A model generated the notes under the pieces. The model did not search any database. It was not told where the DNA came from and saw only the letters and a list, made by a program, of their open reading frames with translations. A DNA stretch of 10,575 bases, taken from assembly GCA_017958705.1 (NCBI GenBank), contig JAGDCE010000089.1, positions 1-10,575 of the forward strand. The letters run 5' to 3'. The position numbers and the translations under genes are program-made. The DNA comes from Clostridia bacterium. Its GTDB lineage: Bacteria > Bacillota > Clostridia > Oscillospirales > CAG-272. Of this stretch, positions 1-5,418 are shown piece by piece (positions within the stretch are counted from its first letter, which is position 1; each line of letters begins with the position of its first letter).

Positions 1-19
1 CCCTGGGAGGAGAAATGAT

Positions 20-493
20 ATGAAAAAAACGGTGATCATCTTTATCTTGACGGCGCTGCTTTTCACGATGTTTGCGTGCTGCGAAAAGGAATCGCCGGCG
101 GCGTATCTGCCGTCGATAAGGTACGGCAACGTGCCGCTTGACTCGTATCCGGTGCTGATATGGTCCGGTAACGGTCCGGCGGACGCCGGCGGACCGGGTG
201 CGGAGCACACGCCTGAGGAGCTGATATCATTATATTACGACAGTATCCCCAAGACGCAGATCGGTAACGGCGCCATAACGCTTAAAAACGGCAGCGATAA
301 AAACGCCGTATTCACAATAAGCTTCATCGGTGTTTATACGAAAAACGGCGAAAAGACGGATTACGGCGAAGCCGATCTCTCCGTGCTTCCCGACGGATCA
401 TATATTATATGTGTAAAAACGACGAAAAGCTTATCCGGCGGAGTCGACGAGAGCAATTATCTGTTCGCAGAGGTATTGAAGAACAATGACTGA
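20..493 (+). CDS. Small putative lipoprotein, function unknown
   Basis: A 157-residue protein with a short basic N-terminus (MKKT), a hydrophobic stretch over about residues 5-18 and a lipobox-like end (TMFAC, Cys20, followed by a second Cys21), so it is probably exported, lipidated and held on the outer face of the membrane. The lipobox has Met rather than Leu at -3, which makes lipidation likely but not certain. The mature part is a small domain with alternating beta-type segments ending near LPDGSYIICV; I do not recognise a family. The start is set by GGGAGGAG at 5-12 with seven bases to the ATG. Its last 8 bases overlap the next gene, a beta-lactamase-fold serine hydrolase, so the pair is probably translationally coupled. 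No promoter is visible in the 19 bases upstream, so transcription probably enters from outside the window. Confidence 0.8.
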   Translation: MKKTVIIFILTALLFTMFACCEKESPAAYLPSIRYGNVPLDSYPVLIWSGNGPADAGGPGAEHTPEELISLYYDSIPKTQIGNGAITLKNGSDKNAVFTISFIGVYTKNGEKTDYGEADLSVLPDGSYIICVKTTKSLSGGVDESNYLFAEVLKNND

Positions 494-1361
494 ATGGAAT
501 AAACTTGTATCCCTGCTTGAAGATAACGCGCCGGGCGCGTATATGGCGGCGGAGATGACGGAGAACGGATATGCCGAGCATCAGTTCCGTATGGGAGCCG
601 GCGCGCACAACACGTATTCGCTGTCAAAATCCGTGACCTCCTGCGCCGTCGGCATACTTGAAGCCGAGGGGAAGCTGAAGGACACGGACACGCTGTATTC
701 ACATATATCCGGATATTTCCCGCAGGGCTATGATAAAAAATGGGAATCGGTCAGGCTGTGCGATATCATGCGCCACAGGACCGGAGTCGGACCCGAAGCC
801 AACGTCGATATCGACGTCATGGACTTCTGGGCTGACGGTCACGACGATTTCGCGTCGTACGTGCTCGGTCTGCCGATCGTGCACGAACCGGGACAGGGAC
901 CGTTCGTCTACTGCGACACGAACTATTATCTGATCGGGCTCGTCGTCGAGAAGATCAGCGGCATGACGCTCGCGGAATTTCTGCAGCAGCGGATGTTCAA
1001 CGTGCTGAGGTGGCGCGGACACGCGTGGGGCTCCTGCCCGAAAAACCACACTCTCGGCGGCACCGGACTGTTCGCTACGGCGCGCGATCTGTGCGCGTAC
1101 GGGCTGATGCTCGCCTGCGGCGGAGAATTCGAAGGCCGGCGCATACTGACGCCGGAGTGGATAGAAAAAGCCCGCGGAGAGCGCGGGCAGTACGGATACG
1201 GCTTCACGAATTCGTCGACCGGCAGATACTTCATCACCGGCGGCGCGTACGGTCAGTGCGTCTATATCTTCCCGGAAAAGCGGCTGTCGCTGTGCGTCCT
1301 CGGCCACGATATGCCGCTCGATCTGATACGTAAAGAGATCATACCGCTGTATCTTGATTGA
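486..1361 (+). CDS. Beta-lactamase-fold serine hydrolase (class C / esterase-like)
   Basis: A 291-residue member of the beta-lactamase (class C/PBP4*/EstB) superfamily, which uses an acylated serine to cleave amide or ester bonds. The catalytic SxxK motif is seen as SLSK (Ser45, Lys48) just before a helix. The second motif, usually YSN, is YCD (Tyr142-Cys143-Asp144) inside the typical YxDTNYYLIG context. The third motif is in the usual place before the last strands but reads TGGAYGQ (about 251-257) instead of HxG or KTG. GGTGLFATARDL (191-202) is the usual family segment before the final strands. There is no signal peptide, so it appears cytosolic, unlike its lipoprotein partner. The ATG at 486 lies inside the end of the upstream gene; only a weak AGAGG lies 12 bases upstream, which fits coupling. 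Substrate unknown; true beta-lactamase activity is unlikely to be the main role. Confidence 0.9.
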   Translation: MTEWNKLVSLLEDNAPGAYMAAEMTENGYAEHQFRMGAGAHNTYSLSKSVTSCAVGILEAEGKLKDTDTLYSHISGYFPQGYDKKWESVRLCDIMRHRTGVGPEANVDIDVMDFWADGHDDFASYVLGLPIVHEPGQGPFVYCDTNYYLIGLVVEKISGMTLAEFLQQRMFNVLRWRGHAWGSCPKNHTLGGTGLFATARDLCAYGLMLACGGEFEGRRILTPEWIEKARGERGQYGYGFTNSSTGRYFITGGAYGQCVYIFPEKRLSLCVLGHDMPLDLIRKEIIPLYLD

Positions 1362-1414
1362 AAAAGCTGAATTCGCCATTTTAAAAATGCAATAATAGTA
1401 ACTATGATATATAA

Positions 1415-1423
1415 AAAGGGGTG
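1415..1423 (+). promoter_or_regulatory. Ribosome binding site for the AT-rich lipoprotein gene
   Basis: AAAGGGGTG lies four bases before the ATG at 1428 and supports that start. The 66-base gap upstream (1362-1427) is AT-rich and contains a TATGAT at 1403-1408 that could be a -10 box, but I see no convincing -35 element, so the promoter remains uncertain. Confidence 0.6.
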
Positions 1424-1427
1424 TTAA

Positions 1428-1802
1428 ATGAGAAAAACTTTCTTTATGATTTTAATCTCATTGTTTTGTTTGAGCGTATTTTATGGCTGTGATCCTGTAT
1501 TACCGACTGAGAATATCGTTGCAGTTTATGAGCCTAATCCGTTGATTCAAGGATCTTCTGCTGATATTGAGATTATTTATCCCGATACAACCGGTACGCC
1601 TATTGTTGAATGGACTGATCAAAAAGTTGAAGTAATAAATGGTAACGATATTGTTGAAGTTTCCGGACTTAAAATTACGGGATTAAAACCCGGAAAAGCC
1701 GTATTAAAAGTTGAGGTTAAGGCAAATTGTGCTTACGGAGGAATTGTTATCGACAAGCCGGTGTTTTCTACCGAATTGGAAGTGGAGGTGGAAGGATCGT
1801 AA
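1428..1802 (+). CDS. Small AT-rich lipoprotein with a bacterial Ig-like (BIG2-like) domain
   Basis: A 124-residue protein with a basic N-terminus (MRKT), a hydrophobic segment to about residue 18 and a lipobox-like FYGC with Cys21, so probably a surface lipoprotein. The mature 100 residues look like one small beta-sandwich: an early strand with a Pro/Asn turn (YEPNPLIQGS), a Trp at the expected core position (VEWTDQ) and the phrase VSGLKITGLKPGKAVLKV, which resembles the end of BIG2-type Ig-like domains (G-x-x-I-T-G-L-K-P-G-x-A-x-L). The assignment to BIG2 is by pattern only. Base and codon use is strikingly AT-rich (GAT, ATT, GTT, TTA and AAA dominate) against GC-rich neighbours on both sides, suggesting acquisition from elsewhere. 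It stands alone, with a good ribosome binding site and a strong terminator downstream at 1913-1948. Confidence 0.8.
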   Translation: MRKTFFMILISLFCLSVFYGCDPVLPTENIVAVYEPNPLIQGSSADIEIIYPDTTGTPIVEWTDQKVEVINGNDIVEVSGLKITGLKPGKAVLKVEVKANCAYGGIVIDKPVFSTELEVEVEGS

Positions 1803-1896
1803 TCAGAGACGGTTCTTCTTATGACGAGAATCATTATTTTAAATGATTTCGCCGCAATTCGCATCGGGAAAGCCCTTTTTGTAAGCTAAAAGTCAG

Positions 1897-1910
1897 TAAG
1901 TGCGCACTTA
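1897..1910. repeat. Perfect 14-base palindrome
   Basis: TAAGTGCGCACTTA is identical to its reverse complement and has no loop, so it is better suited to binding a dimeric protein than to forming an RNA hairpin. It lies three bases before the terminator stem that follows the AT-rich lipoprotein gene. No role is known. Confidence 0.5.
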
Positions 1911-1912
1911 AT

Positions 1913-1948
1913 AAAAGCAGGCTGAAATCAAAATCAGTCTGCTTTTTT
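1913..1948 (+). terminator. Rho-independent terminator after the AT-rich lipoprotein gene
   Basis: A 12 to 13 base-pair stem: AAAAGCAGGCTGA (1913-1925) pairs with TCAGTCTGCTTTT (1934-1946), including one G-U pair, with an 8-base loop and a run of six T (1943-1948). It ends transcription from 1428-1802 about 110 bases after the stop codon. Confidence 0.85.
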
Positions 1949-1956
1949 GTCGGTAT

Positions 1957-2038
1957 AATGAAGACACCCGCGTTCCTTAATCAGCTCCGAAGGAGCGTCT
2001 TCATTCCTTCATTAGCCCGTCCCACGGGCGTCTTCATT
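1957..2038. repeat. MITE-like double-hairpin repeat bounded by inverted AATGAAGAC / GTCTTCATT
   Basis: The left edge AATGAAGACACCCGCG (1957-1972) matches the reverse complement of the right edge (AATGAAGACGCCCGTG, from 2038 back to 2023) at 14 of 16 positions. Inside are two tandem units of 33 bases, each made of a short hairpin followed by GTCTTCATTC: hairpin one is GCTCC-GAA-GGAGC (1984-1996) and hairpin two is GCCCGT-CCC-ACGGGC (2015-2029). The GTCTTCATT tails start at 1997 and 2030. It encodes no protein. It lies between two convergent genes, after the + strand terminator and three bases before the stop codon of the - strand gene, for which it could also act as a 3' hairpin. The design resembles dispersed palindromic repeats or MITE-type elements; genome copy number cannot be seen here. 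Confidence 0.65.
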
Positions 2039-2041
2039 CAT

Positions 2042-2668
2042 TTACGCTTTGCGGCGTCCGATGAAGGTCATGCCGAGCAGCGCCGCCGCGGCAGCGAGCA
2101 TCATCGCCGCGACGGACGCGTCGGCCGTCTGCGGATTCTGCGGCGTCACGTCCGGCGCCGTCGTGCCGGGATCGGTCGTCTGCGCCGGCTCCTGTCCGTT
2201 TTCGCTTGAATACGTCAGACGCCAGATATCGACGGTCTGTCCGTCCTCAAGCTTCGCCACGGCGTAAAGCTCGACGTTCTCGCCCTTCATGACCGGGATG
2301 TTCTCGATCCTGAAACGGACCGATTCGCCGTCGGCGTAGCCGAGCGCCGCCGCCTGACCGGCGATGACCGCGTCGTCGCCGCCCTTATACTTCGGGGAAC
2401 CGAGCACGACGTTGTCTCCGTAACGGTAGCCGAATTCGGTTATTTTGCCCTCGTCGGCGTACCAGCCCCAGAGCGTGATCGCACTGTCGGTAATGACTCC
2501 GAGATCGGTGCCGGTGACGTCGTTGTTGCCGATCGATGCGATGTCGGTCGCGCCGTCCGCACCGAAGACCTGATCGGCAGAGGTATGGCCGACTGCCGCC
2601 GCGCTCACGGTCAGCACCGCGATGACGGCAAGCGTCAGGACCGTTGTAATAATCTTTTTCAAAATCAC
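2042..2668 (-). CDS. Secreted protein with degenerate sortase-type anchor (NPQTAD) and C-terminal helix
   Basis: A 208-residue exported protein. Residues 1-25 form a signal peptide (MILKKIITTV, hydrophobic core, likely cleavage after SAAA). Residues about 30-145 form one compact domain containing TLWGWYADEGKI and GYRYGD, in the style of small beta domains common in secreted clostridial proteins; I cannot name the family. A Pro/Thr/Gln-rich linker (about 147-177) leads to NPQTAD (178-183), a membrane helix and the tail GRRKA. This copies the layout of sortase substrates, where the usual motif is LPxTG or NPQTGD; here Ala replaces the Gly at which sortase cleaves, so covalent anchoring is uncertain. 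The start codon is GTG at 2666-2668, fixed by AAAGGAG at 2674-2680 five bases upstream; a TTG two codons later is the alternative. No sortase gene is in the window. Confidence 0.85.
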   Translation of the reverse strand: MILKKIITTVLTLAVIAVLTVSAAAVGHTSADQVFGADGATDIASIGNNDVTGTDLGVITDSAITLWGWYADEGKITEFGYRYGDNVVLGSPKYKGGDDAVIAGQAAALGYADGESVRFRIENIPVMKGENVELYAVAKLEDGQTVDIWRLTYSSENGQEPAQTTDPGTTAPDVTPQNPQTADASVAAMMLAAAAALLGMTFIGRRKA

Positions 2669-2673
2669 AAAAG

Positions 2674-2680
2674 CTCCTTT
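2674..2680 (-). promoter_or_regulatory. Ribosome binding site supporting a GTG start
   Basis: Read on the minus strand this is AAAGGAG, five bases before the GTG at 2668. No in-frame ATG is nearby, so this site decides the start of the NPQTAD protein. Confidence 0.75.
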
Positions 2681-2690
2681 GGATTGATAA

Positions 2691-2715
2691 AACCGCGGGC
2701 ATGACGCCCGCGGTT
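2691..2715 (-). terminator. Strong hairpin downstream of the flavodoxin-like gene
   Basis: A perfect 10 base-pair stem, AACCGCGGGC (2691-2700) with GCCCGCGGTT (2706-2715), and a 5-base loop. On the minus strand it is followed by only a short T run (GGTTTTATC), so it is a moderate terminator, 47 bases after the stop at 2763. It also sits just upstream of the ribosome binding site of the next minus-strand gene, so partial read-through, or a leader role for that gene, is possible. Confidence 0.6.
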
Positions 2716-2762
2716 ATATTATTTTCCGGCCGAGGTGATTTTATGAGCGGTATTTATTTCCG

Positions 2763-3173
2763 TCATTTAAGGCGCGGCAGAATGCGCTCAAACCATTCGT
2801 CAGCCTGCTTTTTCTCCTCGTCCGACGCTTTTTTGAACGGCAGGAATTCGCTCTTTACGTAAAGCACGTCGTCGATCACGTTGGTGTCGTTCTCGCGCAG
2901 CTTGGCGATGAATTCGGACGCCTCTTTTTCCGGTCTGTCGGTGTACAGCGCGACGTTTTTGACTACGCCCGGCCGCAGATTCGTGATGAAGCGGCGGACC
3001 TCGTCGGGCAGTTTTGAAAGTTGCGACATGCCGAGCACGAGCAGTTTTTCCTTATCGAGAGAATAGTCCGGCGGGATCTTGTCAGGCTTGTAATCGTCGG
3101 AATTCTTTGACAGGTGATCTGCAAGATCGAGGATCTTCTTTTTTGAAGAGAAATAAATGACTCTCATTTTCAT
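2763..3173 (-). CDS. Flavodoxin-fold protein lacking the FMN phosphate-binding loop
   Basis: A 136-residue protein whose layout follows the short flavodoxin-family proteins of Clostridia: a first strand (MRVIYFSS), a strand with LLVLGMSQ, then RRFITNLRPGVVKNVALYT and a C-terminal NVIDDVLYVKSEFLPFKK followed by a helix. In true flavodoxins the first strand is followed by a T/S-x-T-G-x-T loop that grips the FMN phosphate; here that place reads SSKKKIL, rich in Lys and without Gly, and the aromatic flavin-stacking loops are not obvious. FMN binding is therefore doubtful. The open frame extends upstream to 3266, but that extension covers the promoter at 3201-3229, so the ATG at 3171-3173 is the start, with GGGGAG (3184-3189) ten bases upstream. 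It is divergent from the Ig-like gene array. Confidence 0.75.
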   Translation of the reverse strand: MKMRVIYFSSKKKILDLADHLSKNSDDYKPDKIPPDYSLDKEKLLVLGMSQLSKLPDEVRRFITNLRPGVVKNVALYTDRPEKEASEFIAKLRENDTNVIDDVLYVKSEFLPFKKASDEEKKQADEWFERILPRLK

Positions 3174-3200
3174 GGCTGCATCGCTCCCCGTTTTTTTCTT

Positions 3201-3229
3201 ATTATAACACCTTTTTTTCGACAAGTCAA
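3201..3229 (-). promoter_or_regulatory. Near-consensus sigma-A promoter for the flavodoxin-like gene
   Basis: On the minus strand: TTGACT (3229-3224), a 17-base spacer with an A7 run, and TATAAT (3206-3201). The predicted start of transcription near 3194 gives a leader of about 20 bases. This also rules out the upstream open-frame extension of the gene. Confidence 0.85.
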
Positions 3230-3295
3230 GACGTTGGGGCAAAATATTGTACCCGATAAGAAACATACAATTCTAAATCTTGTCAAAAAGATGTA

Positions 3296-3324
3296 TTGAA
3301 TATGCATTTATCATATGTTAAAAT
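3296..3324 (+). promoter_or_regulatory. Predicted promoter of Ig-array gene 1
   Basis: TTGAAT (3296-3301), 17 bases, TAAAAT (3319-3324), in an AT-rich divergent intergenic region. The -10 box and spacing are identical to those of the other two array genes, which strengthens the call. A GAAAGGTG ribosome binding site lies at 3346-3353, eight bases before the ATG. Confidence 0.65.
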
Positions 3325-3361
3325 TAACAAAAAGATATATTAAACGAAAGGTGCTGCGAAA

Positions 3362-5251
3362 ATGAAAAGGATCATGGTATTTCTGCTTGTTGTGACAATG
3401 TGCTTTTCCGCCGTCACGTTCACGGCGTCGGCGTCCGAGAGCGAGCTGCCCAAACTGATTTACGAGCCGTTCACCATGACGGTGAAGACGCGCAGTCAGG
3501 CGGTGGTCAGCGTAACCGCGAGCGGAGACGGGCTGAAATTCAGCTGGCTCATGCAGACGAGCGAAGACGGCAAAGATCATACGTTTGACTTCACAAAAGA
3601 CGCCGGCATCAAGGCGTTCGAGGCTCTCGACTCCGAGGGAAAAATGAAAGTCTCGTTCAAAACCGAGGATCTCGGCGATAAAAAGGTCAGACATCAGCTC
3701 ATAATCGACAACATCATCGAATTCAACTACGGCGCGAAGGCTACCTGCACGGTGGCGAACGACGCCGGCTACAAAAACTGCGATCCCGCGTACGTCTATA
3801 CGAGATACAACGCGCCGATGCAGATGGATTTACAGCTGATCGCGGAATTTGCCGTGCGCCGCGAAAAACTCGTCAAGCTCGCCGCAAACGCGCTGATCCC
3901 GAACAGCGCCGAATACGATTTCGACGACCTTGAATTCAACTGGTACGAGTCGTACGACGGAACGAAGGATAATTCCGCCCCGCTCGACGAGCACGACCCT
4001 GTCCTTATGGCGGACGCCTATGCCACGTCGCCCGGGCCGCATGCCTTCTATTGCGGCATATACATAAGATACGGCATAACGGACTTCTACTACGAGACCG
4101 GCGTCACGCACATGAAGGTCTACGATCCGCAGAATATCGTTACGTTCGATAAAGAAGTACTGACGCTGAACGAAGACCAGGAGGGCACGGTCAATATGAC
4201 CGTGACCGTCGACCCCGAATCCGACAGAGGCGAGCTTACTTATCAGTGGGCCTTCGGTTACAGCCCGGACGATATGTCTATACTGGTACCCGGCGAAAAC
4301 GGCGCGTCCATGACGCTCATGGGCCCGAACGTGCCCTCGGTGACGTATTATACCTGCATAGTGACGAACACGACCGATGATAACTGCAAATATGACAACC
4401 TGTCGAATGAAATGCCGTACGTCAAAGTCGTATTCACGGGCATGAAAGGCGCGAAGATAACCGAACAGCCGCACGACGCGGAAGTCACGGCGGGAGAAGA
4501 CGCGGTCTTCAGCGTGAAAGCGGAAAACGCGATCAGTTATCTGTGGTATGTGATCCCCTCCGACAGCGACTTCCCGGTCGCGCTCGACGGCGCGTCGACG
4601 AGTATCGCGGAGGGCGTGAACACAGATACGCTGACCATCCACACGCCCGACGATTTGACCGATTTCAACTATACCGGATTTTTCTGCGAAATTGAAGAGC
4701 CGAGCGGAACGACGCTGCGGACAAATATCGCTTCTCTCACGGTCAAAGAGGCTCAGCGTTGGGATGTCCCCGAGGTAATCGGCGTATATCCGCAATACGA
4801 TATCAAGGCGTACGTCGGCGACGATCTGACGCTCAGAGTCGACGCGAAAGCGCCGGACGGAGCACATATCGACTCCAGATGGTTCATGAAGAAAAACGGC
4901 GCGGACGATTCAGAGAAGAAAATGGTCTACTCGGGACTCGAATATAAACCCGATACGAGCGTTGAAGGCATATTCGATTATGAGCTGGTTATGGTCAGCG
5001 CCGGAGAGGGCAGAGGCGAAAGCGAATACAAGTCCGTCCTGTTCAGAGTCGTCTACCTGCCCGCGGAAACCGGCCCCGACTCGACCGCGGACGAAAGCCA
5101 AACCGGCGCCGTAACGTCGGACGGCGGTGAAAGCGCGCACAGCAGCGTAAGCGTCATCACGGTCGTGCTTGTCGCACTGATCGGAGTGCTCACGCTCGCA
5201 CTTGCCGGAGTCGGCATTTACGTGCTTGTCAAAAATAAAAAGAAGAAATAA
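3362..5251 (+). CDS. Ig-array protein 1: secreted multi-Ig-like type I membrane protein
   Basis: A 629-residue protein: signal peptide 1-25 (cleavage near TASAS), then about five Ig-like beta-sandwich regions at roughly 30-147, 148-256, 257-361, 362-463 and 464-568, an acidic linker 569-596, a membrane helix 597-623 and the tail KNKKKK. Each region has a core Trp (FSW, FNWY, YQW, LWY, RWF); four also have a late F-strand Cys (C129, C231, C332, C442), but none has the matching B-strand Cys. Region 4 (ITEQPHDAEVTAGE...) is the most Ig-like. Conserved phrases with its two paralogues are GKMKVSFK, DPVLMA, FYYETGVT and PYVKV. There is no LPxTG motif, so it should be held by its helix with the N-terminal part outside. 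Function unknown; adhesion or ligand binding is a guess from the fold. It has its own promoter and terminator. Confidence 0.9.
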   Translation: MKRIMVFLLVVTMCFSAVTFTASASESELPKLIYEPFTMTVKTRSQAVVSVTASGDGLKFSWLMQTSEDGKDHTFDFTKDAGIKAFEALDSEGKMKVSFKTEDLGDKKVRHQLIIDNIIEFNYGAKATCTVANDAGYKNCDPAYVYTRYNAPMQMDLQLIAEFAVRREKLVKLAANALIPNSAEYDFDDLEFNWYESYDGTKDNSAPLDEHDPVLMADAYATSPGPHAFYCGIYIRYGITDFYYETGVTHMKVYDPQNIVTFDKEVLTLNEDQEGTVNMTVTVDPESDRGELTYQWAFGYSPDDMSILVPGENGASMTLMGPNVPSVTYYTCIVTNTTDDNCKYDNLSNEMPYVKVVFTGMKGAKITEQPHDAEVTAGEDAVFSVKAENAISYLWYVIPSDSDFPVALDGASTSIAEGVNTDTLTIHTPDDLTDFNYTGFFCEIEEPSGTTLRTNIASLTVKEAQRWDVPEVIGVYPQYDIKAYVGDDLTLRVDAKAPDGAHIDSRWFMKKNGADDSEKKMVYSGLEYKPDTSVEGIFDYELVMVSAGEGRGESEYKSVLFRVVYLPAETGPDSTADESQTGAVTSDGGESAHSSVSVITVVLVALIGVLTLALAGVGIYVLVKNKKKK

Positions 5252-5264
5252 AACACCCTGACGC

Positions 5265-5298
5265 ACCGCCCGGTACCGGCTGATACCGGGCGGTTTTT
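5265..5298 (+). terminator. Terminator of Ig-array gene 1
   Basis: A perfect 11 base-pair stem, ACCGCCCGGTA (5265-5275) with TACCGGGCGGT (5284-5294), an 8-base loop and five T (5294-5298), 13 bases after the stop codon. It separates genes 1 and 2 into different transcripts. Confidence 0.9.
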
Positions 5299-5355
5299 AT
5301 GCGGTTCGAAACATATAAGTTAATAATGCAGACACAATTATACAATAAATAATCA

Positions 5356-5384
5356 TTGAAAAGCGGTACGGCACATGGTAAAAT
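5356..5384 (+). promoter_or_regulatory. Predicted promoter of Ig-array gene 2
   Basis: TTGAAA (5356-5361), 17 bases, TAAAAT (5379-5384). The -10 box ends 34 bases before the ATG at 5419. Because it lies inside a longer possible open frame beginning at a TTG at 5356, it argues for the downstream start. Confidence 0.75.
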
Positions 5385-5403
5385 AATAAAAAATAAACGT
5401 ATT

Positions 5404-5411
5404 AAGGAAGG
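5404..5411 (+). promoter_or_regulatory. Ribosome binding site of Ig-array gene 2
   Basis: AAGGAAGG, seven bases before the ATG at 5419. The same octamer at the same spacing precedes gene 3 (7464-7471). Confidence 0.8.
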
Positions 5412-5418
5412 AAAAGTC

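Noticed and set aside
699..1379. Open frame of 226 codons on the minus strand opposite the serine hydrolase
   Set aside because: The plus-strand frame has recognisable catalytic motifs; the antisense product has no recognisable features.
1957..2038. CRISPR-like repeats at the double-hairpin element
   Set aside because: Only two units with 33-base period, no spacer of constant size between identical repeats, and no cas gene nearby; the inverted edges fit a palindromic element better.
3174..3266. N-terminal extension of the flavodoxin-like gene
   Set aside because: A near-consensus promoter lies inside it (3201-3229) and the added 31 residues are Lys/Asn/Cys-rich without homology-like pattern, so the ATG at 3173 was chosen.
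3267..3361. Possible riboswitch in the AT-rich region before Ig-array gene 1
   Set aside because: The predicted leader is only about 30 bases, too short for a known riboswitch fold, and no terminator or anti-terminator pair is seen.
3830..4867. Long open frame (345 codons) antisense to Ig-array gene 1, with similar long antisense frames at 5557-6435, 6463-7212 and 7878-8981
   Set aside because: They recur opposite each paralogue because of GC-rich codon use, have Arg/Val/His-rich compositions without domain patterns, and lack ribosome binding sites; the sense frames have clear signal peptides and domains.
5356..5418. N-terminal extension of Ig-array gene 2 from a TTG at 5356
   Set aside because: The TTG is part of the -35 box, and a strong ribosome binding site plus signal peptide begin at the ATG at 5419.
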